Positions 37,316 through 45,940 are shown, numbered from the stretch's first letter. The stretch: DNA of 64,000 nucleotides from Piscinibacterium candidicorallinum (GCF_047549485.1 NZ_CP180191.1:2790001-2854000), one strand, 5' to 3'. Notes: generated by a model from the letters alone, not told the origin. Made by a program: numbers and translations.

Positions 37316-39055
37316 ATGTATCAAGCATTGAAGTTGATCGTCGCGCTGTTGTTCGCAACAGCTACAGGAATTGCCATGGCTCAAGGCAATCCCACGACCG
37401 GGCAGACGCTTTATATGAACAACTGCTTTGCATGCCACGGCCCTGCTGCAAATCCGATACCGTCGTTCAAGGGGTTTGCGAACAACGCCGCGGGTATTCG
37501 CGCGGCGATTAACTCAGTGGGCAGCATGAATTCGCTACGAACGCTGACAGATGCTCAACTCACCGATATCGCTGCTTATGTTCGGCAGCAAGAAGCAGGA
37601 GCGACCCCCGGCATTTCGGTAACGCCGAATCCTCTAAGCATCAATGGCACGACAACGACGCCAGCGACTGGGTTTATCACGGTGAGCAGTAACGGAACCG
37701 CTCCCTTGACTCTAACTGCAATTACGATCAACTCAGCCGGATTTGCACGAGACACCGCCTCTGACACATGCCAACTCAACGTACCGATCGCAGTTAGCGG
37801 TACTTGTCGTCTAGGTGTCCGTTACACAAGCAGCACGCCCGTCACTAACGCTGCCGGTACGCTGGTCATCAGCCACAACGCTCCTGGCAGCAACACGCCG
37901 ATCAATGTCTCGGCCACGATCACGGGCAGCGCACCTGCGATCAGCATCACAGGTGGACCGCTCACATTCACGGCCACCAACGTCGGAGCGACCTCCGCCG
38001 AGCTACTGCTGACGGTCGCAAACACCGGTAATGCGCCACTCAACATCAGCGCGATCGCCACCAGCAACTCAGACTTCATCACCAGCGCCGGCACCACCTG
38101 TGTGGTGAACACACCGGTTGCAGCCGGTTCGAACTGCCGGATCGGCATCTCCTTCCGCCCGACGGCAGGTGGTGCACGCACTGGCAATGTGTCGGTCACG
38201 CACAACGCGCCGGGCTCGCCCAGCACCGTCAACCTCAGCGGAACCGGTACTGGCCCGGGCGTCAGCTACAGCGCCAACCCCTTGAGCTTCGGATCGGTTG
38301 CGGTTGGCCAGAGTTCGGCCAACACGACCTTGACCATCACCAACAGCGGCAATGCACCGCTGACCATTTCACAAATCAACATCTCTAACCCGGTGTTCTC
38401 GCAAGTGGCGACCACCTGCACAAGCGCTGCGATAGCGGCTGCAGGTACGTGCACGGTCACGCTGCGCTTCACGCCTGCCGCAACGGGCGCGGCCACGGGC
38501 AACCTGACACTGACGTCCAACATGGTGACGGCACCTGCTTCGGTGGTACTCAATGGCACCGGCAACACGCCGCCGCCGGCACTCACTACGGATGCCCCCA
38601 GCAATACGGTGGATCTGGGCTCGGTGGTGAACGGCAGCCGTATTACACGGACAGTGACCCTCACGGCGGGCACCAGCAATGTACAGATCACGAGCATCGC
38701 CGCAAGCGGGCCGTTCACGATCGAGTCCACGGGCACCTGTGCGCGCACCGCTTTCACATTGAACGCCGGTACGAGCTGCACCGTCGTTGTCGGCTTTACC
38801 GCCTCGACCAACGGCAGTAACAACGGCACGCTGACCGTGACCGCCAACCCGACCAGCAACAACGTATCGGTGAGCCTCGCTGCCAATGTGACTGCACCCG
38901 CGCCGCCGCCTTCCGGTGGTGGCGGTGGTGGCGGCTGCTCGGTGTCTGGCCGTGATGGCCCGGCTGACCCCGTGCTGCTGGTCCTGGCTGCACTGAGCCT
39001 GGGGCTTCTGCTGGCGCGTCGCCGTCGCGCGCACGCTGCAGCGGAGCGCGCATGA
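37316..39055 (+). CDS. Second cytochrome c / choice-of-anchor-D fusion with CTERM tail
   Basis: 579 residues from ATG 37316, with AGGGGC six bases upstream; the longer frame to 37217 has no support. The signal peptide is 1-22 (IAMAQ). The haem site CFACH is at 37-41 in a small cytochrome c domain to about 95. Choice-of-anchor-D repeats fill about 100-525 (recurring ISHNAPGS, FRPTAGGARTG and LTISNSGNAPL). The tail has a Gly run, Cys541 in GGCSVSGRDG, ADPVLL, a transmembrane stretch and ARRRR. It is a paralogue of the gene before it, 226 bases away. The stop overlaps the TlpA-like gene by four bases, linking the cytochromes to the redox genes downstream. Confidence 0.82.
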   Translation: MYQALKLIVALLFATATGIAMAQGNPTTGQTLYMNNCFACHGPAANPIPSFKGFANNAAGIRAAINSVGSMNSLRTLTDAQLTDIAAYVRQQEAGATPGISVTPNPLSINGTTTTPATGFITVSSNGTAPLTLTAITINSAGFARDTASDTCQLNVPIAVSGTCRLGVRYTSSTPVTNAAGTLVISHNAPGSNTPINVSATITGSAPAISITGGPLTFTATNVGATSAELLLTVANTGNAPLNISAIATSNSDFITSAGTTCVVNTPVAAGSNCRIGISFRPTAGGARTGNVSVTHNAPGSPSTVNLSGTGTGPGVSYSANPLSFGSVAVGQSSANTTLTITNSGNAPLTISQINISNPVFSQVATTCTSAAIAAAGTCTVTLRFTPAATGAATGNLTLTSNMVTAPASVVLNGTGNTPPPALTTDAPSNTVDLGSVVNGSRITRTVTLTAGTSNVQITSIAASGPFTIESTGTCARTAFTLNAGTSCTVVVGFTASTNGSNNGTLTVTANPTSNNVSVSLAANVTAPAPPPSGGGGGGGCSVSGRDGPADPVLLVLAALSLGLLLARRRRAHAAAERA

Positions 39056-39564
39056 TTCGCTCGACGATCAGACACACCGCGACCGCGGCGTTTGCGGCAG
39101 CGCTGACTCTTTGCACACCACTCTCCGCCCTCGCCGTCGGCCCAGGAGACACCGCTCCGGCATTTGACTTGCCGGGGACCGTACAGCCGGTGCGGCTGGC
39201 GGATCTCAAGGGCAAGTACGTGTACGTGGACTTCTGGGCCTCCTGGTGTGGCCCCTGCCGGCAGTCCTTCCCATGGCTCAATGAGATGCAGGCGAAGTAC
39301 GGCGCGCAGGGTCTGACCGTGGTGGGCATCAACGTGGACACCAAGCGCGAAGATGCACTGGCCTTTCTGAAAGAGGTTCCGGCAAACTTCAGGCTCGCCT
39401 TCGATCCCTCGGGCACCTCGCCCAAGGCCTACAAGATCAAGGGTATGCCCAGCTCGATCCTCGTCGGCCCGGATGGCAAGGTCATCTTCCATCATGCAGG
39501 GTTCCGGCCGGAGAACCGGGCCGAGCTGGAAGAGAAGATTCGCAAGGCACTGAGGGGGGCCTGA
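39052..39564 (+). CDS. TlpA/ResA-like periplasmic thioredoxin
   Basis: 170 residues. The signal peptide is about 1-28 (ALAVG). The thioredoxin fold has active site WCGPC at 65-69 in VDFWASWCGPCRQSF, and the cis-Pro region is KGMPSSILVGPDG. Such proteins reduce disulfides in the periplasm, typically apocytochrome c haem sites or copper-site proteins. Its ATG overlaps the stop of the cytochrome fusion (ATGA), so it probably serves those Cys-rich cytochromes or the DUF4266/DUF3570 pair behind it. Confidence 0.9.
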   Translation: MIRSTIRHTATAAFAAALTLCTPLSALAVGPGDTAPAFDLPGTVQPVRLADLKGKYVYVDFWASWCGPCRQSFPWLNEMQAKYGAQGLTVVGINVDTKREDALAFLKEVPANFRLAFDPSGTSPKAYKIKGMPSSILVGPDGKVIFHHAGFRPENRAELEEKIRKALRGA

Positions 39565-39567
39565 CTG

Positions 39568-39810
39568 ATGACATTTCGAGATCTTGGCCGCGCTGCCCGC
39601 TGGACGCTGCTCGCGGCAGGCATCGCACTGGCGACTGGCTGCGCGTCCGTGGGGCAGGTGCAGCCCTGGGAAAAGGGCCTGCTGACCAAGCCTGGCATGA
39701 GTTTCGGCAACGACCCGCTGGGTGACCGCTTTGCTGAGCACATGTACGCCAGCAAGGAAAACTCCTCTGGCGGTTCAGGCGTGGGCGGAGGTGGCTGTGG
39801 CTGCAACTGA
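39568..39810 (+). CDS. DUF4266 small lipoprotein
   Basis: 80 residues. The signal peptide ends in lipobox ATGC (Cys near residue 22). The mature part carries the full DUF4266 pattern: VQPWEKGLLTKPGMSF, then HMYASKE, and the Gly-rich Cys tail GVGGGGCGCN. The family is nearly always found next to DUF3570 and TlpA-like genes. The C-terminal Cys-x-Cys could bind metal or exchange disulfides with the thioredoxin. It lies three bases after the TlpA gene, and its 3' end overlaps the DUF3570 start. The function is unknown. Confidence 0.88.
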   Translation: MTFRDLGRAARWTLLAAGIALATGCASVGQVQPWEKGLLTKPGMSFGNDPLGDRFAEHMYASKENSSGGSGVGGGGCGCN

Positions 39811-41017
39811 TCCCCGCAACGACACTTCTTCCTCCGAGAGCAGCCCCAACACAGGCGCTCGCCTGGCCGCCAGCCAGCTCTTCATGGCAGCCGCGGCTGC
39901 GGTGCTTGCCACGCCCGTGGCCACTGCGCAGACACAGGTGCCTGAATCCGGCGTGATCCAGCTGCGCGGCCAGCACTATGCCGACTCCCAGCCGGACATC
40001 AAGCGCGTGACGGTGAATGCGCCCTCCGCCTGGCTGCTCACGCCCATCGGCAGCAACTGGTCGCTTGAGGCCGGCGTGGTTCACGACGAAGTGTCCGGTG
40101 CATCGCCGCGCTTTCACAGCTTCACGGACCGCAACAAGTACCCGACCTCCGGCGCCTCGCGCATGGAAGACGAGCGCACCGGCGCAGACGTCAAGCTCAC
40201 CCGATACAACCGCCGCTCGGCCTGGGCACTGAGCTACGCGTACTCGTCCGAGAACGACTACAAGTCCAACGCCCTGGGCGCCGAACTGCGCCTGTCCAGC
40301 GAGGACAACAACCGCACCTGGACCTTCGGCCTGGGCACGAGCGCCGACAAGATCAACCCCACCCGCGGTGGCGTGCGCAACGTGCGCAACGAGAAGAAGG
40401 ACACCGACGAGCTCATGCTGGGCGTCACGCAGGTGCTGTCTCGCAAGGACATCGCGCAGGTGAATCTGTCCTACTCGCGCGGCAACGGCTTCTACACCGA
40501 CCCGTACAAGCTCTTTGACAACCGGCCGCGCAATCGAAAGAGCGTGGTGCTACTCACGCGCTGGAACCACCACTTCGAGCAGGTAGCGGCCACCCTGCGC
40601 AGCAGCTACCGCTACTACGACGACAGCTTCGGCATCAAGTCGCACACGGTGGCGCTGGAGTGGGTGCAGCCCTTCGGCAACTGGACCGTGACGCCTAACG
40701 TGCGCTACTACTCGCAGAGCGCGGCAGACTTCTACTTCGACCCGATCATCGGCCCGAACGGCCCGGACGCGGTTGCCACCCAGCTGTTTGCACAGACACT
40801 GACCGGCTTCACCTCGGCCGATGCGAGACTGTCCGCCTTCGGTGCTGTCACGGTGGGTCTGAAGCTGGGCGTGCAGATCGGCAAGCAGTGGAGTGCGGAT
40901 CTGAAGGCCGAGCGCTACGAGCAGCGTTCGAACTGGCGTGCCGGCGGTGGCGGCAGCCCGGGGCTGGACCCGCTGCGTGCCAACGTCTTCCAGCTGGGTA
41001 TCGCCTCGAAGTTCTGA
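39797..41017 (+). CDS. DUF3570 outer-membrane beta-barrel protein with a flavinylation-type motif
   Basis: 406 residues from GTG 39797, which has GGAGG five bases upstream and overlaps the DUF4266 stop by 14 bases (GTG 39791 is an alternative). Residues about 23-45 form the signal peptide core (ATPVATAQ). The rest is barrel-like strand/turn sequence ending in a C-terminal Phe (QLGIASKF). Near the start of the mature protein, DEVSGAS (Asp97 to Ser103) matches the Dxx(S/T)GA(S/T) motif modified by ApbE, and a second SGAS follows about 18 residues later without the Asp. ApbE is the next gene but one feature away. This suggests covalent FMN on an outer-membrane barrel. The family function is not established. 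Confidence 0.85.
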   Translation: MAATDPRNDTSSSESSPNTGARLAASQLFMAAAAAVLATPVATAQTQVPESGVIQLRGQHYADSQPDIKRVTVNAPSAWLLTPIGSNWSLEAGVVHDEVSGASPRFHSFTDRNKYPTSGASRMEDERTGADVKLTRYNRRSAWALSYAYSSENDYKSNALGAELRLSSEDNNRTWTFGLGTSADKINPTRGGVRNVRNEKKDTDELMLGVTQVLSRKDIAQVNLSYSRGNGFYTDPYKLFDNRPRNRKSVVLLTRWNHHFEQVAATLRSSYRYYDDSFGIKSHTVALEWVQPFGNWTVTPNVRYYSQSAADFYFDPIIGPNGPDAVATQLFAQTLTGFTSADARLSAFGAVTVGLKLGVQIGKQWSADLKAERYEQRSNWRAGGGGSPGLDPLRANVFQLGIASKF

Positions 41018-41038
41018 ACGATTTTGGCAATTGCATGA

Positions 41039-41059
41039 CGAGCGGCCTTGGGCCGCTCG
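41039..41059 (+). terminator. Intrinsic terminator between the DUF3570 gene and apbE
   Basis: A 9-bp stem CGAGCGGCC/GGCCGCTCG with loop TTG is followed by TTTGCTTTC, 22 bases after the DUF3570 stop. It would separate or attenuate apbE transcription, whose ATG is 30 bases further on. Confidence 0.7.
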
Positions 41060-41089
41060 TTTGCTTTCGGGCACGCTACCCTTCCGCCC

Positions 41090-42016
41090 ATGGCCCGCCC
41101 TGCTGCTTCGTTGAGCTTCGACATCCCGTTCCGGGCGATGGGCTCGGCCTGCTCGGTGTGTGTCGTGGCGCAGGATCTCGCTCGCGCTCGCGCCCTGGCG
41201 CAGCACGCGATCGATGAAGTCGCGCGCATCGAGGCGAAGTACAGCCGCTACCGCGCAGACAGCGCGCTATCGCGTATCAATGCGGCCGCCGGAGCGGATT
41301 GGGTGGCCGTCGATGCCGAGACCGAGGCGCTGCTCGACTACGCCGCGCTGCAGGTGCAGGCCAGCGGCGGCTTGTTCGACCCGACCTCCGGCATCCTGCG
41401 CCGGGTCTGGGACTTCAAGACGCCCCGCGTACCCACGGCCGATGAGCTGGCACCCGTGCTGGCGCTGATCGGATGGGATGGGGTTGAACGCGAACCCGGC
41501 CGCGTGCGGCTCGCACGCGCCGGCATGGAGCTGGACTTCGGCGGCTTCGGCAAGGAGTACGCCGCAGACCGGGCCGCCGCCGCGCTGCGGGCAGCAGGCG
41601 CGAGCGAAGGCTATGTGAACCTGGGCGGTGACTTCCACGTCTTCGGGCCCCGGCCGGACGGCGCGGCCTGGACGATTGCAATCCAGCACCCGCGCAACCC
41701 GCGGGGCACAGTGGCCAGCATCCAGGTCCGCCAGGGCGGGCTGACGACCAGCGGCGACTATGAGCGCTATTTCGAGCTCGACGGTCGGCGCTACTGCCAC
41801 ATCCTCAACCCGCGAACGGGCATGCCGGTCCAGGGCCTGCAGGGCGTCAGCGTCCTGGCACCCAGCGCGCTCGCTGCGGGCAGCCTGTGCACGCTGGCCA
41901 TGCTGCACGAGGCGCAGGGGCAGGCGCTGCTGGATACCCTGGGCGTGCCCTACCTGCTGGTGGATGCCGCCGGGCAGTTGCACCGCAGCGACGGCACAGC
42001 GCGGTCTGCAAACTAG
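41090..42016 (+). CDS. apbE: FAD:protein FMN transferase ApbE
   Basis: 308 residues from ATG 41090; the frame opens at 41048 but that start lies within the terminator. ApbE motifs are clear: MGSACSV near residue 18, SRYRADSALSRIN, GLFDPTSG, LDFGGFGKEYAADRAA, NLGGDFHVFGP, TTSGDYERYFE, and HILNPRTGMPV. The enzyme transfers FMN from FAD to Thr/Ser in DxxSGAT-like motifs with Mg2+. No signal peptide or lipobox is visible, unlike most ApbE proteins, so it either acts in the cytoplasm before export or uses another route. It lies directly after the DUF3570 gene, whose DEVSGAS is the obvious candidate substrate. It converges with the acyltransferase gene with a four-base overlap. Confidence 0.9.
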   Translation: MARPAASLSFDIPFRAMGSACSVCVVAQDLARARALAQHAIDEVARIEAKYSRYRADSALSRINAAAGADWVAVDAETEALLDYAALQVQASGGLFDPTSGILRRVWDFKTPRVPTADELAPVLALIGWDGVEREPGRVRLARAGMELDFGGFGKEYAADRAAAALRAAGASEGYVNLGGDFHVFGPRPDGAAWTIAIQHPRNPRGTVASIQVRQGGLTTSGDYERYFELDGRRYCHILNPRTGMPVQGLQGVSVLAPSALAAGSLCTLAMLHEAQGQALLDTLGVPYLLVDAAGQLHRSDGTARSAN

Positions 42017-42918
42017 GCAACGGCCTTCAGCGCCGCCAGCTCGCGGTCCTTGGCGGCCCAAAGATCGTTGAGCCAGAGCTGAAAGTCACGGCGCAGCGCA
42101 GCGTCGCCTTCGTAGTCGCCCTGCATGAAGCGCGCAGGAATCTCGATGCGATGCACGCGCACGATCACCCGACGCATCTGCCCGCTCCAGTAGCCCCAGA
42201 AGCTTGGGACGCCCTCCGGATAGACGATGGACACAGACAGCAGCGAGCTGAACTTTTCACCCAGCGCCTCGATGGCCAGGGCCATGCCGGTGGCCTTGGG
42301 CTTGAGCAGGTGCACGAGCTCACTGCCGCCGTCGCTGACTTGCCGCGCATGCTTGGCCGCCGTGAAGCGCGTGCCTTCCACGAAATTCATCACGCTCGTC
42401 GGGATGCGGCTGAACTTGGCGCAAGCGGCCTTGGTGGCGGCAGTGTCCTTGCCGCGCTGCTCGGGGTGCTTGGCCAGAAATTCCTTGCTGTGCCGGCGCA
42501 TGAAGGGGAAGTCCAGCCCCCACCAGGCCAGGCCGATCACCGGCACATAGATCAGCTGCTGCTTGAGGAAGAACTTCAGAAAGGGGATCTTGCGGTGAAA
42601 GATCTTCTGCAGCACGACGATGTCCGTCCAGCTCTGGTGGTTGCTGGTCACCAGATACCAGCCGCGCTCATCCAGCCCGTCCGTGCCCTGCACGTCCCAC
42701 TGCACGCGCTGCGTGAGCGCCACCCACGCATTGTTGCCACCGCACCAGTTCAGGGCGCAGGCGTTCAGGAAGCGGTCCAGGGTGTCGCGCAGCGCGCCGG
42801 CGGGCATGAGCAGCTTGAGTACGGACAGGGGCACGATGATCACGGCCCAGAAAATCGTGTTCAGCCCAAGAAAGAGGTAGGACAGTGCGCCCCGCAGCGT
42901 GTTGACGATGGAATTCAT
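42013..42918 (-). CDS. 1-acylglycerol-3-phosphate-type acyltransferase (YihG-like)
   Basis: 301 residues from ATG 42918; upstream codons to 43095 are not coding-like. An N-terminal hydrophobic segment (about 8-40) anchors it. The acyltransferase motifs are NHQSWTDIVVL (HX4D) near residue 85 and NFVEGTRF near residue 165, and PEGVP follows. The pattern matches the LPLAT YihG/LCLAT branch. It acylates lysophospholipid or a related acceptor at the cytoplasmic face of the inner membrane. It is convergent with apbE and divergent from the DUF502 gene. Confidence 0.85.
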   Translation of the reverse strand: MNSIVNTLRGALSYLFLGLNTIFWAVIIVPLSVLKLLMPAGALRDTLDRFLNACALNWCGGNNAWVALTQRVQWDVQGTDGLDERGWYLVTSNHQSWTDIVVLQKIFHRKIPFLKFFLKQQLIYVPVIGLAWWGLDFPFMRRHSKEFLAKHPEQRGKDTAATKAACAKFSRIPTSVMNFVEGTRFTAAKHARQVSDGGSELVHLLKPKATGMALAIEALGEKFSSLLSVSIVYPEGVPSFWGYWSGQMRRVIVRVHRIEIPARFMQGDYEGDAALRRDFQLWLNDLWAAKDRELAALKAVA

Positions 42919-43085
42919 GCAGCCTCCGCCGCGCATGGTAGCGGCCTGCGCTGGCTGAACAGCGGCCGAACAGCGCCAATGCGATGGAGCGGTATCGTCG
43001 GAGGCGCTCGCGCGTGCTGCAGATCCTCTGCATGTACCGGCCGCAGCAGCCGGCCGCAGCACGAGCCCCTCCGATTCAGCAGAAC

Positions 43086-43772
43086 ATGAAAACACCCTCC
43101 GGCACGCATCCGATCCTGCGCCCCTTCATCACCGGCCTGATTGCCGCCCTGCCCCTGGTGGCCACGGTGGCGGTATTCGTCTTTCTCGCGCGCCTGCTGT
43201 ACGAGTGGCTGGGGCCGCAGAGCCTCGTCGGCTCGGTGGTGATTGCGCTGGGCTTTGGCGTGGCGGGCTCGGAAGTGGTGGGCTACCTCCTGGGCGTGGT
43301 GATCGTCGCGGTGGCCATCTACCTGCTCGGTCTGCTCGTGGAAGCCGGGTTGCAGCGTGGGCTGGCCAAGCTGCTCACAAACGTGGTGCAGCGCATTCCA
43401 CTGGTGCGCAGCGTGTACGACCTGATCCACCGCTTTGTCGGGCTCATGGCGCAGCGCGACGAGGCGGGGTTGAAGGCCATGAGCCCGGTCTGGGTGCACT
43501 TTGGCGGCGAAGGCGGTGCCGAGGGCAAGGGTGCCGTGGCCGTGCTGGCGCTACTGTCCTGCCCGCAGCCGGTGCGGCTGGGCGAGTTCGAGTACCACGC
43601 CGTGATCGTGCCCACGGCGCCCGTGCCGGTGGGCGGCGGGCTGCTCTATGTGCCGGTCAGTTGGGTGAAGCCCGCCGACATCGGCATGGAGGCGCTCACG
43701 AGCCTCTATGTGTCGATGGGCGTGACCAGCCCGCAGTACCTGGCGGGCGGACCAAGCAAGCCGTCGGCGTGA
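43086..43772 (+). CDS. DUF502 membrane protein
   Basis: 228 residues from ATG 43086. Transmembrane helices are at about 10-34 (ITGLIAALPLVATVAVFVFL) and 68-92 (VVGYLLGVVIVAVAIYLLGL). The soluble part has the DUF502 motif RIPLVRSVYDLIHRFVGLM, then strands with VVAVLALLSCPQP-like sequence and SWVKPADIGMEALTSLYVSMG. DUF502 proteins are found in bacteria and plants (COV1-like) and are of unknown biochemical role, possibly in membrane trafficking or transport. It is monocistronic. Confidence 0.85.
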   Translation: MKTPSGTHPILRPFITGLIAALPLVATVAVFVFLARLLYEWLGPQSLVGSVVIALGFGVAGSEVVGYLLGVVIVAVAIYLLGLLVEAGLQRGLAKLLTNVVQRIPLVRSVYDLIHRFVGLMAQRDEAGLKAMSPVWVHFGGEGGAEGKGAVAVLALLSCPQPVRLGEFEYHAVIVPTAPVPVGGGLLYVPVSWVKPADIGMEALTSLYVSMGVTSPQYLAGGPSKPSA

Positions 43773-43859
43773 TATGCACGATCGATTTCTGACGCATAAA
43801 TCCCCCAAGATCCGCACAGCACATGCGGAAAGAGGCAAAGTGATCTATTCAAGCATTTG

Positions 43860-43888
43860 TTGAAAATCAAGCCTTTACAGGCTTACTT
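43860..43888 (+). promoter_or_regulatory. Weak sigma-70-like promoter before fadH
   Basis: TTGAAA, 17 bases, TTACTT in an AT-rich stretch ending about 20 bases before ATG 43907. The -10 matches poorly, so this is only a candidate. Confidence 0.25.
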
Positions 43889-43906
43889 ATCAAACCAAAG
43901 CAGAAA

Positions 43907-45940
43907 ATGACCTCATCGCTCTACCCGCACCTGCTCGCGCCGCTGGACCTCGGTTTCACCACCCTGAAGAACCGCGTGCTCATGGGCTCCATGCACACCG
44001 GCCTGGAAGACGGCAACCAGTTCGACAAGCTGGCCGCCTACTTTGCCGAGCGCGCCCGCGGCGGCGTGGGGCTCATGGTTACCGGCGGCTTTGCCCCCAA
44101 CATCGAAGGCTGGGTCAAGCCTTTTGCCGGGCGCCTGGCCACGAGCCGCGCGGCGAGGCGCCACAAGATCGTGACCGATGCCGTGCACGCCGAGGGCGGC
44201 AAGATCGCCCTGCAGATCCTGCATGCCGGCCGCTATGCCTACCACCCGCTGGCCGTCGCCCCTTCGCGCATCCAGAGCCCGATCACGCCCTTCACGCCGC
44301 GCGAGCTGTCGGCGCGTGGCATCGAGCGCCAGATCCGCGCCTTCGTGCGCTGCGCCGTGCTCGCGCGCGAGGCCGGCTACGACGGCGTGGAGATCATGGG
44401 CAGCGAGGGCTACTTCATCAATGAGTTCCTCGTCACGCACACCAACAAGCGCACCGACGCCTGGGGCGGCAGTTATGAGAACCGCATGCGCCTGCCGGTG
44501 GAGATCGTGCGCCGCACGCGCGAGGCCGTCGGGCCGGACTTCATCATCATCTACCGCCTGTCGATGATCGACCTGATCCCGGACGGCTCCAGCTGGGACG
44601 AAGTCGTACAGCTCGCCAAGGCTGTGGAAGCTGCGGGTGCCACCATCATCAATACGGGCATCGGCTGGCATGAAGCGCGTGTGCCCACCATTGCCACCAG
44701 CGTGCCGCGCGGCGCCTTTGCCTGGGTGACCAAGAAGATGAAGGCGGAAGTGAAGATCCCGCTCATCACCAGCAACCGCATCAACATGCCGGAGGTGGCC
44801 GAGGAGATCCTGGCCGAGGGCTGTGCCGACATGGTGAGCATGGCCCGCCCGCTGCTGGCCGACGCCGACTTCGTCAACAAGGCCGCCGCCGGCCGGCGCG
44901 ACGAGATCAACACCTGCATCGCCTGCAACCAGGCCTGCCTGGACCACACCTTCTCCAACAAGCTCTCCAGCTGCCTGGTCAATCCGCGCGCCTGCCACGA
45001 GACCGAGCTCGTCATCCGCATCGCGCCCGCCAAGAAGCGCTTTGCCGTGGTCGGTGCCGGCCCTGCAGGTCTGTCGGCGGCCATCACTTTGGCCGAGCGC
45101 GGGCACGCCGTGGACCTGCTCGATGCCGCCAGCGAGATCGGCGGGCAGCTGAACATGGCCAAGCGCATCCCCGGCAAGGAAGAGTTCCACGAAATGATCC
45201 GCTACTTCGGCAAGCAGCTCGAGCTCAAGGGCGTGAACCTGAAGCTCAACACCCGGGCCGATGCGGCGATGCTCAAGGCCGGTGGTTACGCGGAGGTCAT
45301 CGTGGCCACCGGCGTGGCCCCGCGCAACCCCAAGATTGCCGGGCAGGACCACCCCAAGGTGCTCAGCTACATCGACGTGCTGCGCCATGCCAAACCCGTG
45401 GGCCAGAAGGTCGCCGTGATCGGTGCTGGCGGCATCGGCTTCGACGTGGCCGAATACCTCACACAGGACGGCCCCTCCTCCACGCTCAACCTGCATGAAT
45501 GGCTGGCCGAGTGGGGCGTGGAAGATCCGCAGGTCGCGCGTGGTGGGGTGAAGCGGGCCGAGCCCGTCAAGGTGGCGCGCCAGGTGACCCTGCTGCAGCG
45601 CAAGCAGGGCAAGCTGGGCGCCGGTCTGGGCAAGACCACGGGCTGGATCCACCGCGCGTCGCTCAAGATGCGCGGCGTGGAGATGGTGGGTGGCGTGAAC
45701 TACGAACGCATCGACGACCAAGGCCTGCTCGTCACCTTCGGCGAGCAACGCAAGGACGCCACCTGGATCGATTGCGACCACGTGGTGCTGTGCGCCGGTC
45801 AGGAGCCGCTCGCGCAGCTGTTCGATGAGCTGCAGGCCGCGGGCGTGAAGGCGCACAAGATCGGCGGAGCGGATGTGGCCGCCGAGCTCGACGCCAAGCG
45901 CGCCATCAATCAGGGTACGCGTCTGGCGGCAGCGTTGTAG
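43907..45940 (+). CDS. fadH: NADPH-dependent 2,4-dienoyl-CoA reductase
   Basis: 677 residues, full length for FadH. The N-terminal TIM barrel (about 1-330) belongs to the old yellow enzyme family and binds FMN. The 4Fe-4S ligands are Cys337, Cys340, Cys344 and Cys356 (CIACNQAC, then LSSC). The FAD-binding motif VVGAGPAGLSAA lies near residue 380 and the NADPH-binding VIGAGGIGFDVAEYL near residue 505. The enzyme removes the 4,5 double bond of 2,4-dienoyl-CoA during degradation of unsaturated fatty acids. No other beta-oxidation genes are nearby. It is probably transcribed alone. Confidence 0.95.
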   Translation: MTSSLYPHLLAPLDLGFTTLKNRVLMGSMHTGLEDGNQFDKLAAYFAERARGGVGLMVTGGFAPNIEGWVKPFAGRLATSRAARRHKIVTDAVHAEGGKIALQILHAGRYAYHPLAVAPSRIQSPITPFTPRELSARGIERQIRAFVRCAVLAREAGYDGVEIMGSEGYFINEFLVTHTNKRTDAWGGSYENRMRLPVEIVRRTREAVGPDFIIIYRLSMIDLIPDGSSWDEVVQLAKAVEAAGATIINTGIGWHEARVPTIATSVPRGAFAWVTKKMKAEVKIPLITSNRINMPEVAEEILAEGCADMVSMARPLLADADFVNKAAAGRRDEINTCIACNQACLDHTFSNKLSSCLVNPRACHETELVIRIAPAKKRFAVVGAGPAGLSAAITLAERGHAVDLLDAASEIGGQLNMAKRIPGKEEFHEMIRYFGKQLELKGVNLKLNTRADAAMLKAGGYAEVIVATGVAPRNPKIAGQDHPKVLSYIDVLRHAKPVGQKVAVIGAGGIGFDVAEYLTQDGPSSTLNLHEWLAEWGVEDPQVARGGVKRAEPVKVARQVTLLQRKQGKLGAGLGKTTGWIHRASLKMRGVEMVGGVNYERIDDQGLLVTFGEQRKDATWIDCDHVVLCAGQEPLAQLFDELQAAGVKAHKIGGADVAAELDAKRAINQGTRLAAAL

